Positions 18,601 through 26,292 of a stretch of 64,000 bases of DNA are shown here, in pieces. Every line of letters starts with the position of its first letter. Within the stretch, counting starts at the first letter, position 1. Both the position numbers and the translations under genes were made by a program. The DNA is from Actinomycetes bacterium (GTDB lineage Bacteria > Actinomycetota > Acidimicrobiia > Acidimicrobiales > RAAP-2), in the NCBI GenBank assembly GCA_021791895.1, contig JAJYVS010000002.1, positions 62,001 to 126,000 on the forward strand, given 5' to 3'. The notes beneath the pieces are model-generated. The model was given only the letters and a program-made list of their open reading frames with translations. It was not told the DNA's origin and did no database searches.

Positions 18601-19129
18601 GCTCGAGCGGGCCAGGACGTCGGATCCGAGGACCCCGGTGGCGCGGTCGTTCGCCCACGGGCTCCACAAGCTGATGGCCTACAAGGACGAGTACGAGGTG
18701 GCCCGCCTCCATCTCGACCCTCTGGAGGTGGCCCGCTTGGCCGACCAGTTCGGGGAGGGTGCGCGCACCCGGGTCCTGCTCCACCCGCCTCTGCTGCGGG
18801 CGCTCGGTCTCGGCCACAAGATCGGCTTCGGGCGGAGCGCCCGGCCGGTGTTCCGGCTCCTGCGCGCGGCCCGGCGAGTCCGAGGCCACGCGATCGACCC
18901 GTTCGGCCACAGCGCACTGCGCCGGTTGGAGCGGGTGCTGCCCGACGAGTACCGGGCCATGGTCACCTCGGCCTGCGAGCGGCTCGACGACGCCACGGTG
19001 CCGCTCGTGGTCGCCCTGGCCGAGCTTCCCGACCTGATCCGGGGATACGAGACGGTGAAGCTGGCCAGCGTGGCCAGCTATCGGGCCCGGGCGGAGGAGC
19101 TCCAAGCCGAGCTGGCTGCGGGCGCCTGA
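15689..19129 (+). CDS. Indolepyruvate:ferredoxin oxidoreductase, fused
   Basis: A 1146-residue fused enzyme that decarboxylates aryl or branched 2-oxoacids to acyl-CoA with ferredoxin. The N-terminal part has the oxoacid-binding region. The centre carries the thiamine diphosphate domain (GIGCHIMVAL, then MGGEGAQWIG and NLGDGTFFHSG), flanked by CSGCPHN and a cysteine cluster CEGCGDCMRKATC with further cysteines in SCNLDYSCVRGDC for Fe-S clusters. The gamma-type domain begins at MPGVGGTGVVT (about residue 725) and a C-terminal DUF6537-like region follows. Start is GTG, 17 bp after the amino-acid dehydrogenase. Substrate range in the family is broad. Confidence 0.87.
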   Translation: MTTRHRAEEATALRAVALSDKYTDETGTVFLSGIEALVRLLLDQRRLDARRGLNTAAFVCGYEGSPLGGLDLELHRNRRLLDEARVVFTPGLNEELAATAVAGTQLLGQLPGRRHDGVAGFWFGKNPGLDRAADAIRHGNLSGTSPLGGAVAVVGDDPTCKSSTLPSSCEQMAKSLLVPLLTPASVADVLTLGLHAVALSRYTGTWVALKIVSDIADASATVRLVDPDSLVPRPDPERELHEPLLVGAQSLDAERRLHAFRLPRVGEYAHAGSLNTVHFEPRRPRFAIVAPGLPFATVQRALADLGLDDDDLEDLGVRLVRIGLAWPIEPLVLRDLVGGVQEVLVVEDKTAFVESQLKEALYGHRHQPVIVGRTDEVGRPLIPAYGAVSAETVASVLGRRLHLPERARQWLRRVEARERLTLQVTTETAEVPPVRSPFFCSGCPHNISTRADDDQLVGLGIGCHIMVALHDEGRGHQVGMTQMGGEGAQWIGLAPFTDDTHYFQNLGDGTFFHSGSLALRASVAAGVDLTYKLLYNHAVAMTGGQRPAGSLDVARLVDLLAAEGVRKVVITTPDPTEYRGILLNAIATVHHRDDLVALQRELAETPGVSVLIHDDWCAAEERRLRRRGALATPSRRIWINQRVCEGCGDCMRKATCLSLVPVETEYGRKTAIDEASCNLDYSCVRGDCPAFVEVVGTPGREPPVEPPFTPEDPDPRVPESVLVRMPGVGGTGVVTISRIVQMAAHLAGRSATGVEQTGLAQKGGPVVSDVRLAPEPPAGTPRASMRMADVLIGFDFFGAASSSNLAVCDRARTVAVVNTALVATMELAEDPFSHFPQSAALVARIERETLAGSGLFFDADWIAGRLRLAPNMILLGAAFQHGCLPIPASALEAAIVLNGVAVTDNLRAFRWGRAAAVDLAAVHQALAPRRAPAEPPTDLAGLVEARAADLVDYQGPRYAATYRAAVEQVVALERARTSDPRTPVARSFAHGLHKLMAYKDEYEVARLHLDPLEVARLADQFGEGARTRVLLHPPLLRALGLGHKIGFGRSARPVFRLLRAARRVRGHAIDPFGHSALRRLERVLPDEYRAMVTSACERLDDATVPLVVALAELPDLIRGYETVKLASVASYRARAEELQAELAAGA

Positions 19130-19175
19130 CCGAACGCAACGGCCAAACGAACCGATCGAGGAGCAGAGGAGGGTG

Positions 19176-20837
19176 ATGACGAGCGTCGAGGAGGTCGCCT
19201 CGAACTACATCGAGGCGATGGCGGCAGTCGATCCGATCGAAGCGACGGCCTGGGGGGTGCCCGGTCACGACCACCGCCTGCCCGACCTCTCCCCGGCCGG
19301 GATCGAGGCCCGCGCCGAGGTGAAATGGGCCGCCGTGGCCGCCCTGGCCGCGACGGCGCCGGTGTCGGACGCCGAGCGCATCGGTGCCACCGTGATGGCC
19401 GAACGGCTGAGCGTCTCGCTCGAGATCCACGATACGGGCGAGGACCTGCGTCCACTGCGGGTGCTCTCGAGCCCCCAGGGCCAGGTGCGGCGGAGCTTCG
19501 ATCTGATGGCCACCGACGACGAGCACGACTGGGAGGTGATCTGCGCGCGCCTCGAAGCGGTGCCCGACGCGATCGGCCAACTGAAGGTGACCCTCGGCGA
19601 GGGACTGACGCGCGCGCTGACCAGCCCGAGGCGCCAGGTCCTGGCCTGCGCCAAGCAGTGCGATACCTGGGGTGGGGCGGGCACCAGCGTGTCGTTCTTC
19701 GCCGGTCTGGTGGCGAAGTACCCCGGTGGTCCCTCCGCCGCGGCGCTCGAGCGGGGCGCGGCGGCCGCCGGGCGGGCATTCGTCGAGCTCGGGACCTGGC
19801 TTCGGGAAAACTACCTTCCCGGCGCAACCGAGAAGGATCCGGTGGGACGGGAGCGCTATGCGCTGGCCGCCCGCTCCTTCACCGGTGCCGAGCTCAATCT
19901 CGAGGACACCTATCGCTTCGGTTGGGACGAGCTCCGCCGGATCGAGGACCGCATGGCCGCCGTCGCCGACGAGATCCTGCCGGGAGCCGCCCTCGGCGAG
20001 GTCACGGCCAAGCTGGAATCCGAGCCCGACCACCTCATCGAGGGGGTCGAGAACTTCCGACACTGGAACCAGGAACTGATCGACCGGACCGTCGCCGCGC
20101 TCGACGGGGTCCACTTCGACATCGCCGAACCGATCAGACGCTGCGAGGCAATGATTGCCCCGCCCGGCGGGGCCGCCGCCATGTACTACACCGGACCGAG
20201 CGAGGACTTCTCCCGGCCCGGGCGCACCTGGTACCCGACACTGGGCAAGACCCGGTTCCCCCTGTGGCGGGAGGTCTCGGTCTGCTACCACGAGGGAGTC
20301 CCCGGCCACCACCTGCAGATCGCCCAGGTCCGCTACCGGAGCGACCGGCTGAACCGGTACCAGCGGCTTGCCGGCTTCACCTCGGGGCACGGGGAGGGCT
20401 GGGCCCTTTACGCCGAACGACTGATGGGTGAGCTCGGCTACCTGGAGGACCCGGCCTACGAGCTCGGCATGCTGTCGTCCCACGCCATGCGCGCCGTCAG
20501 GGTGATCGTCGACATCGGCATGCATCTCGAGCTCCCGATCCCCCCCGACGAGCGCTACCACCCGGGCGAGCGATGGACGCCCGAGCTGGCCCTGCCGTTC
20601 GTGATCGAGCGGTCGTGCTTCCCGGCGGACTTCATGGCTTCCGAGGTGGACCGCTACCTGGGCATGCCCGGGCAGGCGATCTCCTACAAGGTCGGCGAGC
20701 GGGTCTGGCTGGAGAGCCGGGCCCGGGCCGAGGCTCGAAAGGGGACGGCCTTCGACCTGAAGGACTTCCATCGCTTCGCGCTGGACCTCGGGGGCATGGG
20801 ACTGGACCAGCTGGCGTCCGAGTTGGAGCGCTACTGA
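19176..20837 (+). CDS. DUF885 family peptidase-like protein
   Basis: A 553-residue mostly helical protein. The family hallmark CYHEGVPGHHLQ (about residue 370) is an HExxxGHH zinc-type motif, followed by a second glutamate region GHGEGWALYAERL. Relatives are thought to be zinc metallopeptidases, although few are characterised. AGGAGG ends three bases before the ATG at 19176; a GTG directly before it (19173) is also possible. No signal peptide is visible, so it is probably cytoplasmic. It follows the oxidoreductase gene by 46 bp on the same strand. Confidence 0.8.
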   Translation: MTSVEEVASNYIEAMAAVDPIEATAWGVPGHDHRLPDLSPAGIEARAEVKWAAVAALAATAPVSDAERIGATVMAERLSVSLEIHDTGEDLRPLRVLSSPQGQVRRSFDLMATDDEHDWEVICARLEAVPDAIGQLKVTLGEGLTRALTSPRRQVLACAKQCDTWGGAGTSVSFFAGLVAKYPGGPSAAALERGAAAAGRAFVELGTWLRENYLPGATEKDPVGRERYALAARSFTGAELNLEDTYRFGWDELRRIEDRMAAVADEILPGAALGEVTAKLESEPDHLIEGVENFRHWNQELIDRTVAALDGVHFDIAEPIRRCEAMIAPPGGAAAMYYTGPSEDFSRPGRTWYPTLGKTRFPLWREVSVCYHEGVPGHHLQIAQVRYRSDRLNRYQRLAGFTSGHGEGWALYAERLMGELGYLEDPAYELGMLSSHAMRAVRVIVDIGMHLELPIPPDERYHPGERWTPELALPFVIERSCFPADFMASEVDRYLGMPGQAISYKVGERVWLESRARAEARKGTAFDLKDFHRFALDLGGMGLDQLASELERY

Positions 20838-20854
20838 GCCCGTGTCGCCGCGGG

Positions 20855-21532
20855 TCAGGGCGTCTCGTGCTGGATGGTGATCCAGTCGCGCGCCTCGAGA
20901 TAGGGCTGGAACGTCGCGCCGACGGCCCGCAGGTCGGCTCTGCTCTTCGGGTGCTGCAGCTCGAAGAGGTGGGGGAACTCCAGCCATCCGCAGACGAGGT
21001 CCCAGAGCCTGACGGCCGCGTCGTCCTCGGGGGGGTCGATGAGGACCGGGCCGAAGAGCGCCCGATCGCCCTCGAACACGAGCGTCGGAACACCCCAGCC
21101 CCCCAGCGCGACCACCGCGTCGTGCTCGGCCCTGACCTCGTCGTGGGTACTCGGGTCGTCGATCGCCGCGCCCACGATGCTCGGGTCGAGACCCATCCGC
21201 TGCACTAAGGCTTCGGCCACCTCCCGACGGTGGGGCTTCAGACCCTCGACGTGGAGGGCGGTCCCGGCGGTCAGGTACCAACGGTCGAGCAGGTCGGGGT
21301 CGATCCGGCGAAGCGCCGCCCCGATCCGCATCATGGACCACCCGTAGGACCACTCCCGTTCCCAGGGGTGCTTCTTACCCTCGGCTCGGTTGATCTCCTC
21401 GAGGCTGAAGAACTTCCACCGCACCCCGAGACCCAGCCGGTCGCGCACTCGTCGCATCCAGATCGACGTCTGGTAGGCCCACGGGCACATGACGTCGAAG
21501 TGGAAGTCGACCCGGTTCACAGATTCGGTCAC
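20855..21532 (-). CDS. DsbA-fold thiol protein (nitroreductase/isomerase-like)
   Basis: A 225-residue thioredoxin/DsbA-fold protein. The active-site region is FDVMCPWAYQTSIW near the N-terminus, with one cysteine (CPWA rather than CPxC), as in 2-hydroxychromene-2-carboxylate isomerase-like and mycothiol-dependent reductases of actinobacteria. The cis-proline loop is GGWGVPTLVF. No signal peptide, so cytoplasmic. Its start overlaps the dehalogenase stop by four bases (ATGA), so the two are translated together. Sequence suggests a thiol-dependent transfer or reduction, but the exact reaction is not known. Confidence 0.75.
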   Translation of the reverse strand: MTESVNRVDFHFDVMCPWAYQTSIWMRRVRDRLGLGVRWKFFSLEEINRAEGKKHPWEREWSYGWSMMRIGAALRRIDPDLLDRWYLTAGTALHVEGLKPHRREVAEALVQRMGLDPSIVGAAIDDPSTHDEVRAEHDAVVALGGWGVPTLVFEGDRALFGPVLIDPPEDDAAVRLWDLVCGWLEFPHLFELQHPKSRADLRAVGATFQPYLEARDWITIQHETP

Positions 21533-22425
21533 GTCGCCCCCAGGAACTCAACGATCACCTTGGCCAGTTCGACCCCCTTGTCCTCCTGGAGGAAGTGGCC
21601 GGCCCCCTCGATCGTGATGTGCGGCTGACCTGACGCCCCAGCAACCTGGGAGAGGAACGGTCGGTCGCCCCCCTTGGTGATGGGGTCGCCGTCGCTAAAT
21701 GCACAGAGGAACGGACGGTCGAAGGCTCGCAGCGTCTGCCAGGCGGCCACGTTCACGTCATGGGCCGGGTCCTGCGGGGAGGTCGGCACGAGGGCCGGGA
21801 AGATCCGGGCGCCGGCCTTGTAGCGGTCATCGGGGAAGGGCGCGTCGTAGGCCGCGATGACCTCGTCTTCCAGGCGGTTGACGCAGCCCCCCGAGATGAT
21901 CCGGCCCACCGGGAATTCCTCGGCCTCGCGGGCGAAGGTCTGCCACTGCAAGAACGCCTCGGTCGGCGTCCCCTCGCCGGTCGGCAAGGAGGTGTTGGCG
22001 ACCACGGCTCGCGCGAAACGGTCCGGTTCGGCGCAGAGCAAGCGCAATCCGACCAGTCCCCCCCAGTCCTGGCCGAAGAGGGTCGCCGAACGCAGGTCCA
22101 GGGCACCGAAGACGACGTCGCTCATCCAGTCGACGTGCGACTGGTAGCTGTAGTCACCCATGGAAGCCGGCTTGTCGGACCGGCCGAACCCGACCAGGTC
22201 GGGGACGATGCAACGGTGGCCCGCCGCGGTGAGCACCGGGACCATCTTGCGGTACAGGTACGACCAGGACGGTTCCCCGTGGAAGAGCAGAACGGGATCC
22301 GCGTCGCGTGGGCCTTCGTCGAGGTAGTGCACCCGCAGACCGTCGCGTATCTCGAGGTAGTGAGGTTCGAAATCGAAATCCGGAAGCGACTCGAAACGTT
22401 CGTCGGGTGTTCGCAGCACGTCCAT
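21529..22425 (-). CDS. dhmA: Haloalkane dehalogenase
   Basis: A 298-residue alpha/beta hydrolase that should cleave carbon-halogen bonds to give an alcohol and halide. The nucleophile Asp120 is in GQDWGG, next to the halide-holding Trp121; the oxyanion region is HGEPSW (49-54), and the base is His277 in EGAGHF. An aspartate nucleophile with the following Trp separates dehalogenases from epoxide hydrolases and esterases; Trp121 and HGEP favour dehalogenase. It is overlapped by the DsbA-fold gene downstream. A 16-bp palindrome lies about 100 bp upstream. Confidence 0.85.
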   Translation of the reverse strand: MDVLRTPDERFESLPDFDFEPHYLEIRDGLRVHYLDEGPRDADPVLLFHGEPSWSYLYRKMVPVLTAAGHRCIVPDLVGFGRSDKPASMGDYSYQSHVDWMSDVVFGALDLRSATLFGQDWGGLVGLRLLCAEPDRFARAVVANTSLPTGEGTPTEAFLQWQTFAREAEEFPVGRIISGGCVNRLEDEVIAAYDAPFPDDRYKAGARIFPALVPTSPQDPAHDVNVAAWQTLRAFDRPFLCAFSDGDPITKGGDRPFLSQVAGASGQPHITIEGAGHFLQEDKGVELAKVIVEFLGAT

Positions 22426-22523
22426 GGGCCGGCCTCCGTCGGTTGTCGTCGGTTGTCACCCGCCGGACTCCGGCGGCACCCTGCCACGAACACTACCGGT
22501 CGCGCGGCGTCACCCGCCCCGAA

Positions 22524-22539
22524 CGCAACCATGGTTGCG
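22524..22539. promoter_or_regulatory. 16-bp palindrome between dhmA and YjbR relic
   Basis: CGCAACCATGGTTGCG is a perfect 16-bp inverted repeat in the 149-bp divergent gap. It looks like an operator for the dehalogenase operon, the old YjbR gene, or both. No regulator gene is adjacent. Confidence 0.45.
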
Positions 22540-22574
22540 CAACGGAGGACGTCAGGCGGTCCTAGCCTGGCGGC

Positions 22575-22962
22575 GTGGGAAACGCCCGGATCGGAGAGCG
22601 GGTACGGGCCATCTGCCTCGCCCTGCCCGAGGCGACCGAACGACTCAGCCACGGGGCTCCGGCGTTCTTCGTCGGCAGGTAGTTCGTCATGCTGTGGCCC
22701 GACGGTCACCACGAGCACGCCTTCGCCCACATGTGCTGCGCGGCACCGAAGGGCGCCCAACAGAGCCTGGTGGCCGCCGACCCGAACCGCTACCTCACCC
22801 CGCCATACGTCGGTATGGGGATGGATCGGCGTCCGGCTCGACCGTCGGATCTCGAAGGGCGAACTGGCCGGCCTGTGCGAGGAAGCCTATTGCGCGGTGG
22901 CCCCGAAGCGGCTCCAGGGTGCTGTGCACTCCGCCGGGCTCGACCGGCGGAGGGCACGCTGA
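22575..22962 (+). pseudogene. MmcQ/YjbR-like protein, disrupted
   Basis: The reading frame starts at GTG 22575 with TAGCCT six bases before it. It encodes a recognisable MmcQ/YjbR N-terminus ([19 protein letters not shown]). An in-frame TAG at 22680 interrupts it. The same frame then continues with FVMLWPDGHHEHAFAHMCC until about 22815, where a one-base shift is needed to reach WIGVRLDRR and the C-terminus at 22962. So there is one nonsense change and one frameshift. These proteins are small DNA-binding-like folds of unknown role. It is either a decayed gene or carries two sequencing errors. Confidence 0.75.
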
Positions 22963-23107
22963 GGGGACGACAACAGGCGACCGGGCCGCAGCACGCTGGA
23001 CACCGTCGAAGTCGGCCCCGGCGAACGTCATGTGGTCGCCGGCGGGCTTCGGTTGAAGGCGGACGTCGCCTCAGGCGTCGAGTTCGGCCGAATCGGCCTG
23101 GCCGGCC

Positions 23108-23914
23108 TCAGGAGGGGGATCGCCGGTTGCCGGCACCCACCGGAGGCCCGACGTCTACCGCGCTCGGTGGCGGGGTGCGGGTCGTCTGGACGCCGAGACG
23201 TCCTGCGGCCACAGCGAGCTGGTGCGCGTCCCGGACGGCGCAGGCCCGCCCATCGTTGTTGAAGTAGCAGTACACGTCGTCGGCACCGAAGAGGCCGACG
23301 ATCCGCTCGGCCCAGGTCCCGATGGCGGTCCGCCCGTAACAGGGGTCGGGTGACGCCCGGCCCCGGTGGAAGCGGACGTACCCCCACGAGGCGGTCCGCC
23401 AGAGCGGGGGGTGCCGCCCCCTGGTGTCGGTCAGGCACAAGGCTGCTCCACGTCGCTCGAGCAAGAGCCGCACCGTGTCGTCGAACCACGAACGATGCCG
23501 GACCTCGACCACCAGGCGCACGTGCGAGCCGAAGGCCCGCAGGGTCCGGTCGAGCGCGTCGGTGTCGACGGCGAGGTTCGGCGGGAGCTGGAGGAGGACA
23601 GGCCCGCACTTGTGCTCGAGGCCCTCGAGGCGCTCGAGCAAGAGCCGCACCGGTTCCTCTGGCTCACGAAGCCGGCGGACATGGGTCAGGTACCGACTCG
23701 CCTTGAGCGCGACCTCGAAGTCCTCGGGTGTTCGACCCGCCCAGTCGGCAAGGGTGCTCCGCTCGGGGAGTCGGTAGAACGCGCTGTTGGATTCGACGGT
23801 GGCGAAGTGCTCGGCATAGTGCTCGAGCCAGTGGGCCTTGGCAGTTGTCGGAGGGTAGAAGGCGCCGCGCCAGTGCTCGTACTGCCAACCGGAGGTTCCG
23901 ATCTTCCAGCCCAT
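23108..23914 (-). CDS. DUF72 domain protein
   Basis: A 268-residue TIM-barrel-like protein of the YecE/DUF72 family. The start is very characteristic (MGWKIGTSGWQYEHWRGAFY), followed by FATVESNSAFYRLP and a GPVLLQLPP segment in the middle. ATG at 23914 matches the family start. The open frame continues upstream, but that part lacks similarity. The family has no agreed function, and members often sit near DNA-repair genes. Here it stands between the YjbR relic and an SCO6745-like gene on the opposite strand. Confidence 0.85.
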   Translation of the reverse strand: MGWKIGTSGWQYEHWRGAFYPPTTAKAHWLEHYAEHFATVESNSAFYRLPERSTLADWAGRTPEDFEVALKASRYLTHVRRLREPEEPVRLLLERLEGLEHKCGPVLLQLPPNLAVDTDALDRTLRAFGSHVRLVVEVRHRSWFDDTVRLLLERRGAALCLTDTRGRHPPLWRTASWGYVRFHRGRASPDPCYGRTAIGTWAERIVGLFGADDVYCYFNNDGRACAVRDAHQLAVAAGRLGVQTTRTPPPSAVDVGPPVGAGNRRSPS

Positions 23915-24047
23915 CGGTTTCTGCCTACTCGATGCGGCCGGTGCCGTGTCGGGGAGCCCCGGCCGCGCCGTGTCATCGACCACCTCGGCGCCTAGATTTC
24001 GGACCCTGGGAGCGAGAGAGCACCTGGACACGAACGAGGCGGAGGCG

Positions 24048-24908
24048 ATGACGACGAACCAGGAGCCCGAGCACTCGGACCCGGCCGAGGTGGCCAGGAA
24101 GATGTGGCGGACCCTCGAGCCCTACCACGGCATCGTCTACTTCACCCCCCACGCGGCCGAGCAGTACGCCGGGCTCGGCATCGAGGGGCGCGACGGCTAC
24201 TTCGCCTCGCGCGCCGCGCCACTCGGGCCGGTGAGCGCCGAGGTCGTGATCGCGACCTTCTACAACTTCCATCCGACACTGGTGCGCCACGCGATCCCGG
24301 CGGTCTGGGATCGCGCCGCTCCCGCCACGATCCTGGCCGCCCGGGTCCGGGCGGCAGACCTTGCCCTGCGCGAGATCCTTGGTGACGAGGCCGACGGCGA
24401 CGAGGTCGCCGAGGCGGCGGCGCTGGCCGAACGGGCGGCCAGGGCGGCCACGATCGCCGGCCGGCCCCTCTTCGCCGCCCATGCCGCGTTGGAATGGCCG
24501 GTCGAGCCCCACCTGGTCCTGTGGCACGCGATCACCATGCTGCGCGAGTACCGGGGCGACGGGCACATCGCCGCCCTGTTACTCGCCGGCCTCGACCCTT
24601 GCGAGGCGCTCATCACCCACGGCGGGGCCGATGCCGCGGTCGGGCTCGGGGTGCTCAAGACCTCGAGATCCTGGCCCGACGACGAGTGGGAGTCGGCCAA
24701 CCGCCGACTGAGGGCGCGCGGGCTGCTCGACGGAGACCAGCCGAGCCCGGCCGGCGTGGCCCTGCGCAAGCAGGTCGAAGCCAAGACCGACGAGGCAGCC
24801 GCCCCGGCGTGGGCGGCGCTGGACGAGGAAGAGGCGACCCGCCTACGGACGATCGTCCGACCCTGGTCCCGGAGGATCGTCGAGAGCGGGGTCTTCGGCT
24901 TGCGCTGA
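24048..24908 (+). CDS. SCO6745-like protein
   Basis: A 286-residue actinobacterial protein that I recognise from its opening (LEPYHGIVYFTPHAAEQYA) and the FYNFHPTLVRHAIP segment. The second half (DDEWESANRRLRARGLLDGD) looks like a winged helix of MarR type. Family members are annotated as SCO6745 or SalK-type proteins without a proven role. ATG at 24048 has GGAGG just before it. The stop codon lies inside a palindrome shared with the convergent MBL gene. Confidence 0.65.
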   Translation: MTTNQEPEHSDPAEVARKMWRTLEPYHGIVYFTPHAAEQYAGLGIEGRDGYFASRAAPLGPVSAEVVIATFYNFHPTLVRHAIPAVWDRAAPATILAARVRAADLALREILGDEADGDEVAEAAALAERAARAATIAGRPLFAAHAALEWPVEPHLVLWHAITMLREYRGDGHIAALLLAGLDPCEALITHGGADAAVGLGVLKTSRSWPDDEWESANRRLRARGLLDGDQPSPAGVALRKQVEAKTDEAAAPAWAALDEEEATRLRTIVRPWSRRIVESGVFGLR

Positions 24909-24919
24909 GCGCGCTCAGC
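24904..24919. terminator. Bidirectional terminator within two stop codons
   Basis: GCTGAGCGCGCTCAGC is a perfect 16-bp palindrome that contains the stop codons of both convergent genes (TGA at 24906-24908 and the complement of TGA at 24915-24917). It could act as a terminator for both strands. No T-tract follows. Confidence 0.4.
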
Positions 24920-25724
24920 CGACCACCCAGGAGCGCTTGCCGGCGCCGAAGAGCAGACGCCCGAACCTGAGCCCGGGGAAGTGAGCGGCGGCCACCGGTG
25001 TGTCGGAACCCTCGAGCTCCTTCACGAGCGCCCGACGGGTGCGGAGAGCCAACTCGGGGTCCACGTCGCTGATGCCCGCCCACTCGTCGTCGAGCAGTTC
25101 AACCGGGCAGTGGACGACGTCGCCGAGCAGCATGGCCCGGTCCGAACCCGACGACACCACCACGATCGTGCTGCCCGGCGTGTGGCCGGGGGCCGACATG
25201 GTGTCGATCCCACCGAGCAGCGCCCCGGAGCCGTTCCAAGGCTCGAGGTGACCCTCGATCGGCCGCAGCTTCTTCGTGGCCCCGGGGTCCGGACCCACGA
25301 AGTGTTCCCAATCCCGGACGTCGCAGCGATAGGTGGCATTGGGGAACACCACCTCTCCATGTCTGGTGGTCCACCCGACATGGTCGAAGTGAAGGTGGGT
25401 GAGCACGACGTCGGTCACCTCGCCCGGGGCGACCCCGAGCGCGCTCAGGCCCGCGAGCAGCTGGCCTCCCCGGAACAGGCCCCGCTCGAGCTCGCCCACC
25501 CCGGTGTCGACCACCACGACCCGGTCACCCGTCCGAACCAGGAACCCACCGAGCGCGAGCTCGAGCATCCCGTCCTCCGACAGCAGCCCACGGTGGGGCG
25601 CCCAGTCCCCCTCGCTCGAACCCTTGGGATCGTCGGTGCCGGCCATCGACCGGTATGCGGCGGTCGCCGGCAGGCGGACCACGCCATCGAGGACCGGCTC
25701 GATGGAGATGCCGCCGACGTGCAT
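24915..25724 (-). CDS. MBL-fold metallohydrolase
   Basis: A 269-residue metallo-beta-lactamase-fold hydrolase. The zinc motif HLHFDH is present as VVLTHLHFDHVGW (about residues 107-119). Further ligands are likely in APGHTPGS, LLGDVVH and AAHFPG. Such enzymes include lactonases, thiolesterases and others, and nothing here fixes the substrate. TAAGGT lies six bases before the ATG at 25724, the leaderless pattern seen for other genes in this window. It diverges from the cupin gene and converges on the SCO6745-like gene. Confidence 0.85.
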   Translation of the reverse strand: MHVGGISIEPVLDGVVRLPATAAYRSMAGTDDPKGSSEGDWAPHRGLLSEDGMLELALGGFLVRTGDRVVVVDTGVGELERGLFRGGQLLAGLSALGVAPGEVTDVVLTHLHFDHVGWTTRHGEVVFPNATYRCDVRDWEHFVGPDPGATKKLRPIEGHLEPWNGSGALLGGIDTMSAPGHTPGSTIVVVSSGSDRAMLLGDVVHCPVELLDDEWAGISDVDPELALRTRRALVKELEGSDTPVAAAHFPGLRFGRLLFGAGKRSWVVG

Positions 25725-25906
25725 CTCGCCACCTTACCGACGGCCCGTCGGGCACGCCGGTTAGCTTGATGGGCCTGAGACACCGCCCGACGCCTCGCTC
25801 GAGCTCGGAACCGGACCCGGTAGGCAACCCTGGGATCGGTCCCCTCGGCGGCGTGCTCGCTCAAGTCGAGGGACCGGGCAGCCGGGTGCGGCGCCGGGGT
25901 GAGGAG

Positions 25907-26254
25907 GTGAACCTCGAAAGTGGTTCGCTCTTCGCCGGTTCCTCTGCCCCAGAGCTCGGAGAACAGGTGCACCGCCTGAGCACCGGCGCTGGCTGGTGGA
26001 TCGAGCAGATCCTGAGCGGGACACTGCCGGCCCCGGTCGACGACGTGTTGGACCACGAGGAGTGGGTGGTGCTCACGGAGGGATCGGCAGTCCTCGAGGT
26101 GGAGGGGACCGCCGTGACATTGGAGCGAGGCGACTGGATCCGGCTCGGTCCGGGGACTCCCCACCGGGTGCGCACGACTCGACCCGGGACCAGCTGGCTG
26201 GCGGTTCACCTGCCGACACCGCCGGCCGTCGTCACGGACCACGGGACACAGTGA
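25907..26254 (+). CDS. Cupin domain protein
   Basis: A small beta-barrel protein of about 115 residues. Cupin motif 1 is DDVLDHEEWVVLTEG and motif 2 is GDWIRLGPGTPHRV, with His and Glu as likely metal ligands. I take GTG 25907, which directly follows GAGGAG. The frame is open back to an ATG at 25769, but the extra residues lack cupin character. The stop overlaps a GTG of the next frame (GTGA), and the Rieske gene begins within 40 bp, so the two are probably one operon. Function unknown. Confidence 0.7.
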   Translation: MNLESGSLFAGSSAPELGEQVHRLSTGAGWWIEQILSGTLPAPVDDVLDHEEWVVLTEGSAVLEVEGTAVTLERGDWIRLGPGTPHRVRTTRPGTSWLAVHLPTPPAVVTDHGTQ

Positions 26255-26292
26255 CCGGCACGGACGGCCTGCTTGGAGGAGGAGTGACATCC

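Noticed and set aside
17155-19176. A 673-codon frame within the indolepyruvate oxidoreductase gene
   Set aside because: Rich in Arg, Gly and Pro from frame-shifted GC-rich codons; the other frame has all catalytic motifs.
18963-21353. A 796-codon minus-strand frame across the DUF885 gene
   Set aside because: Antisense shadow; the DUF885 zinc motif is intact on the plus strand.
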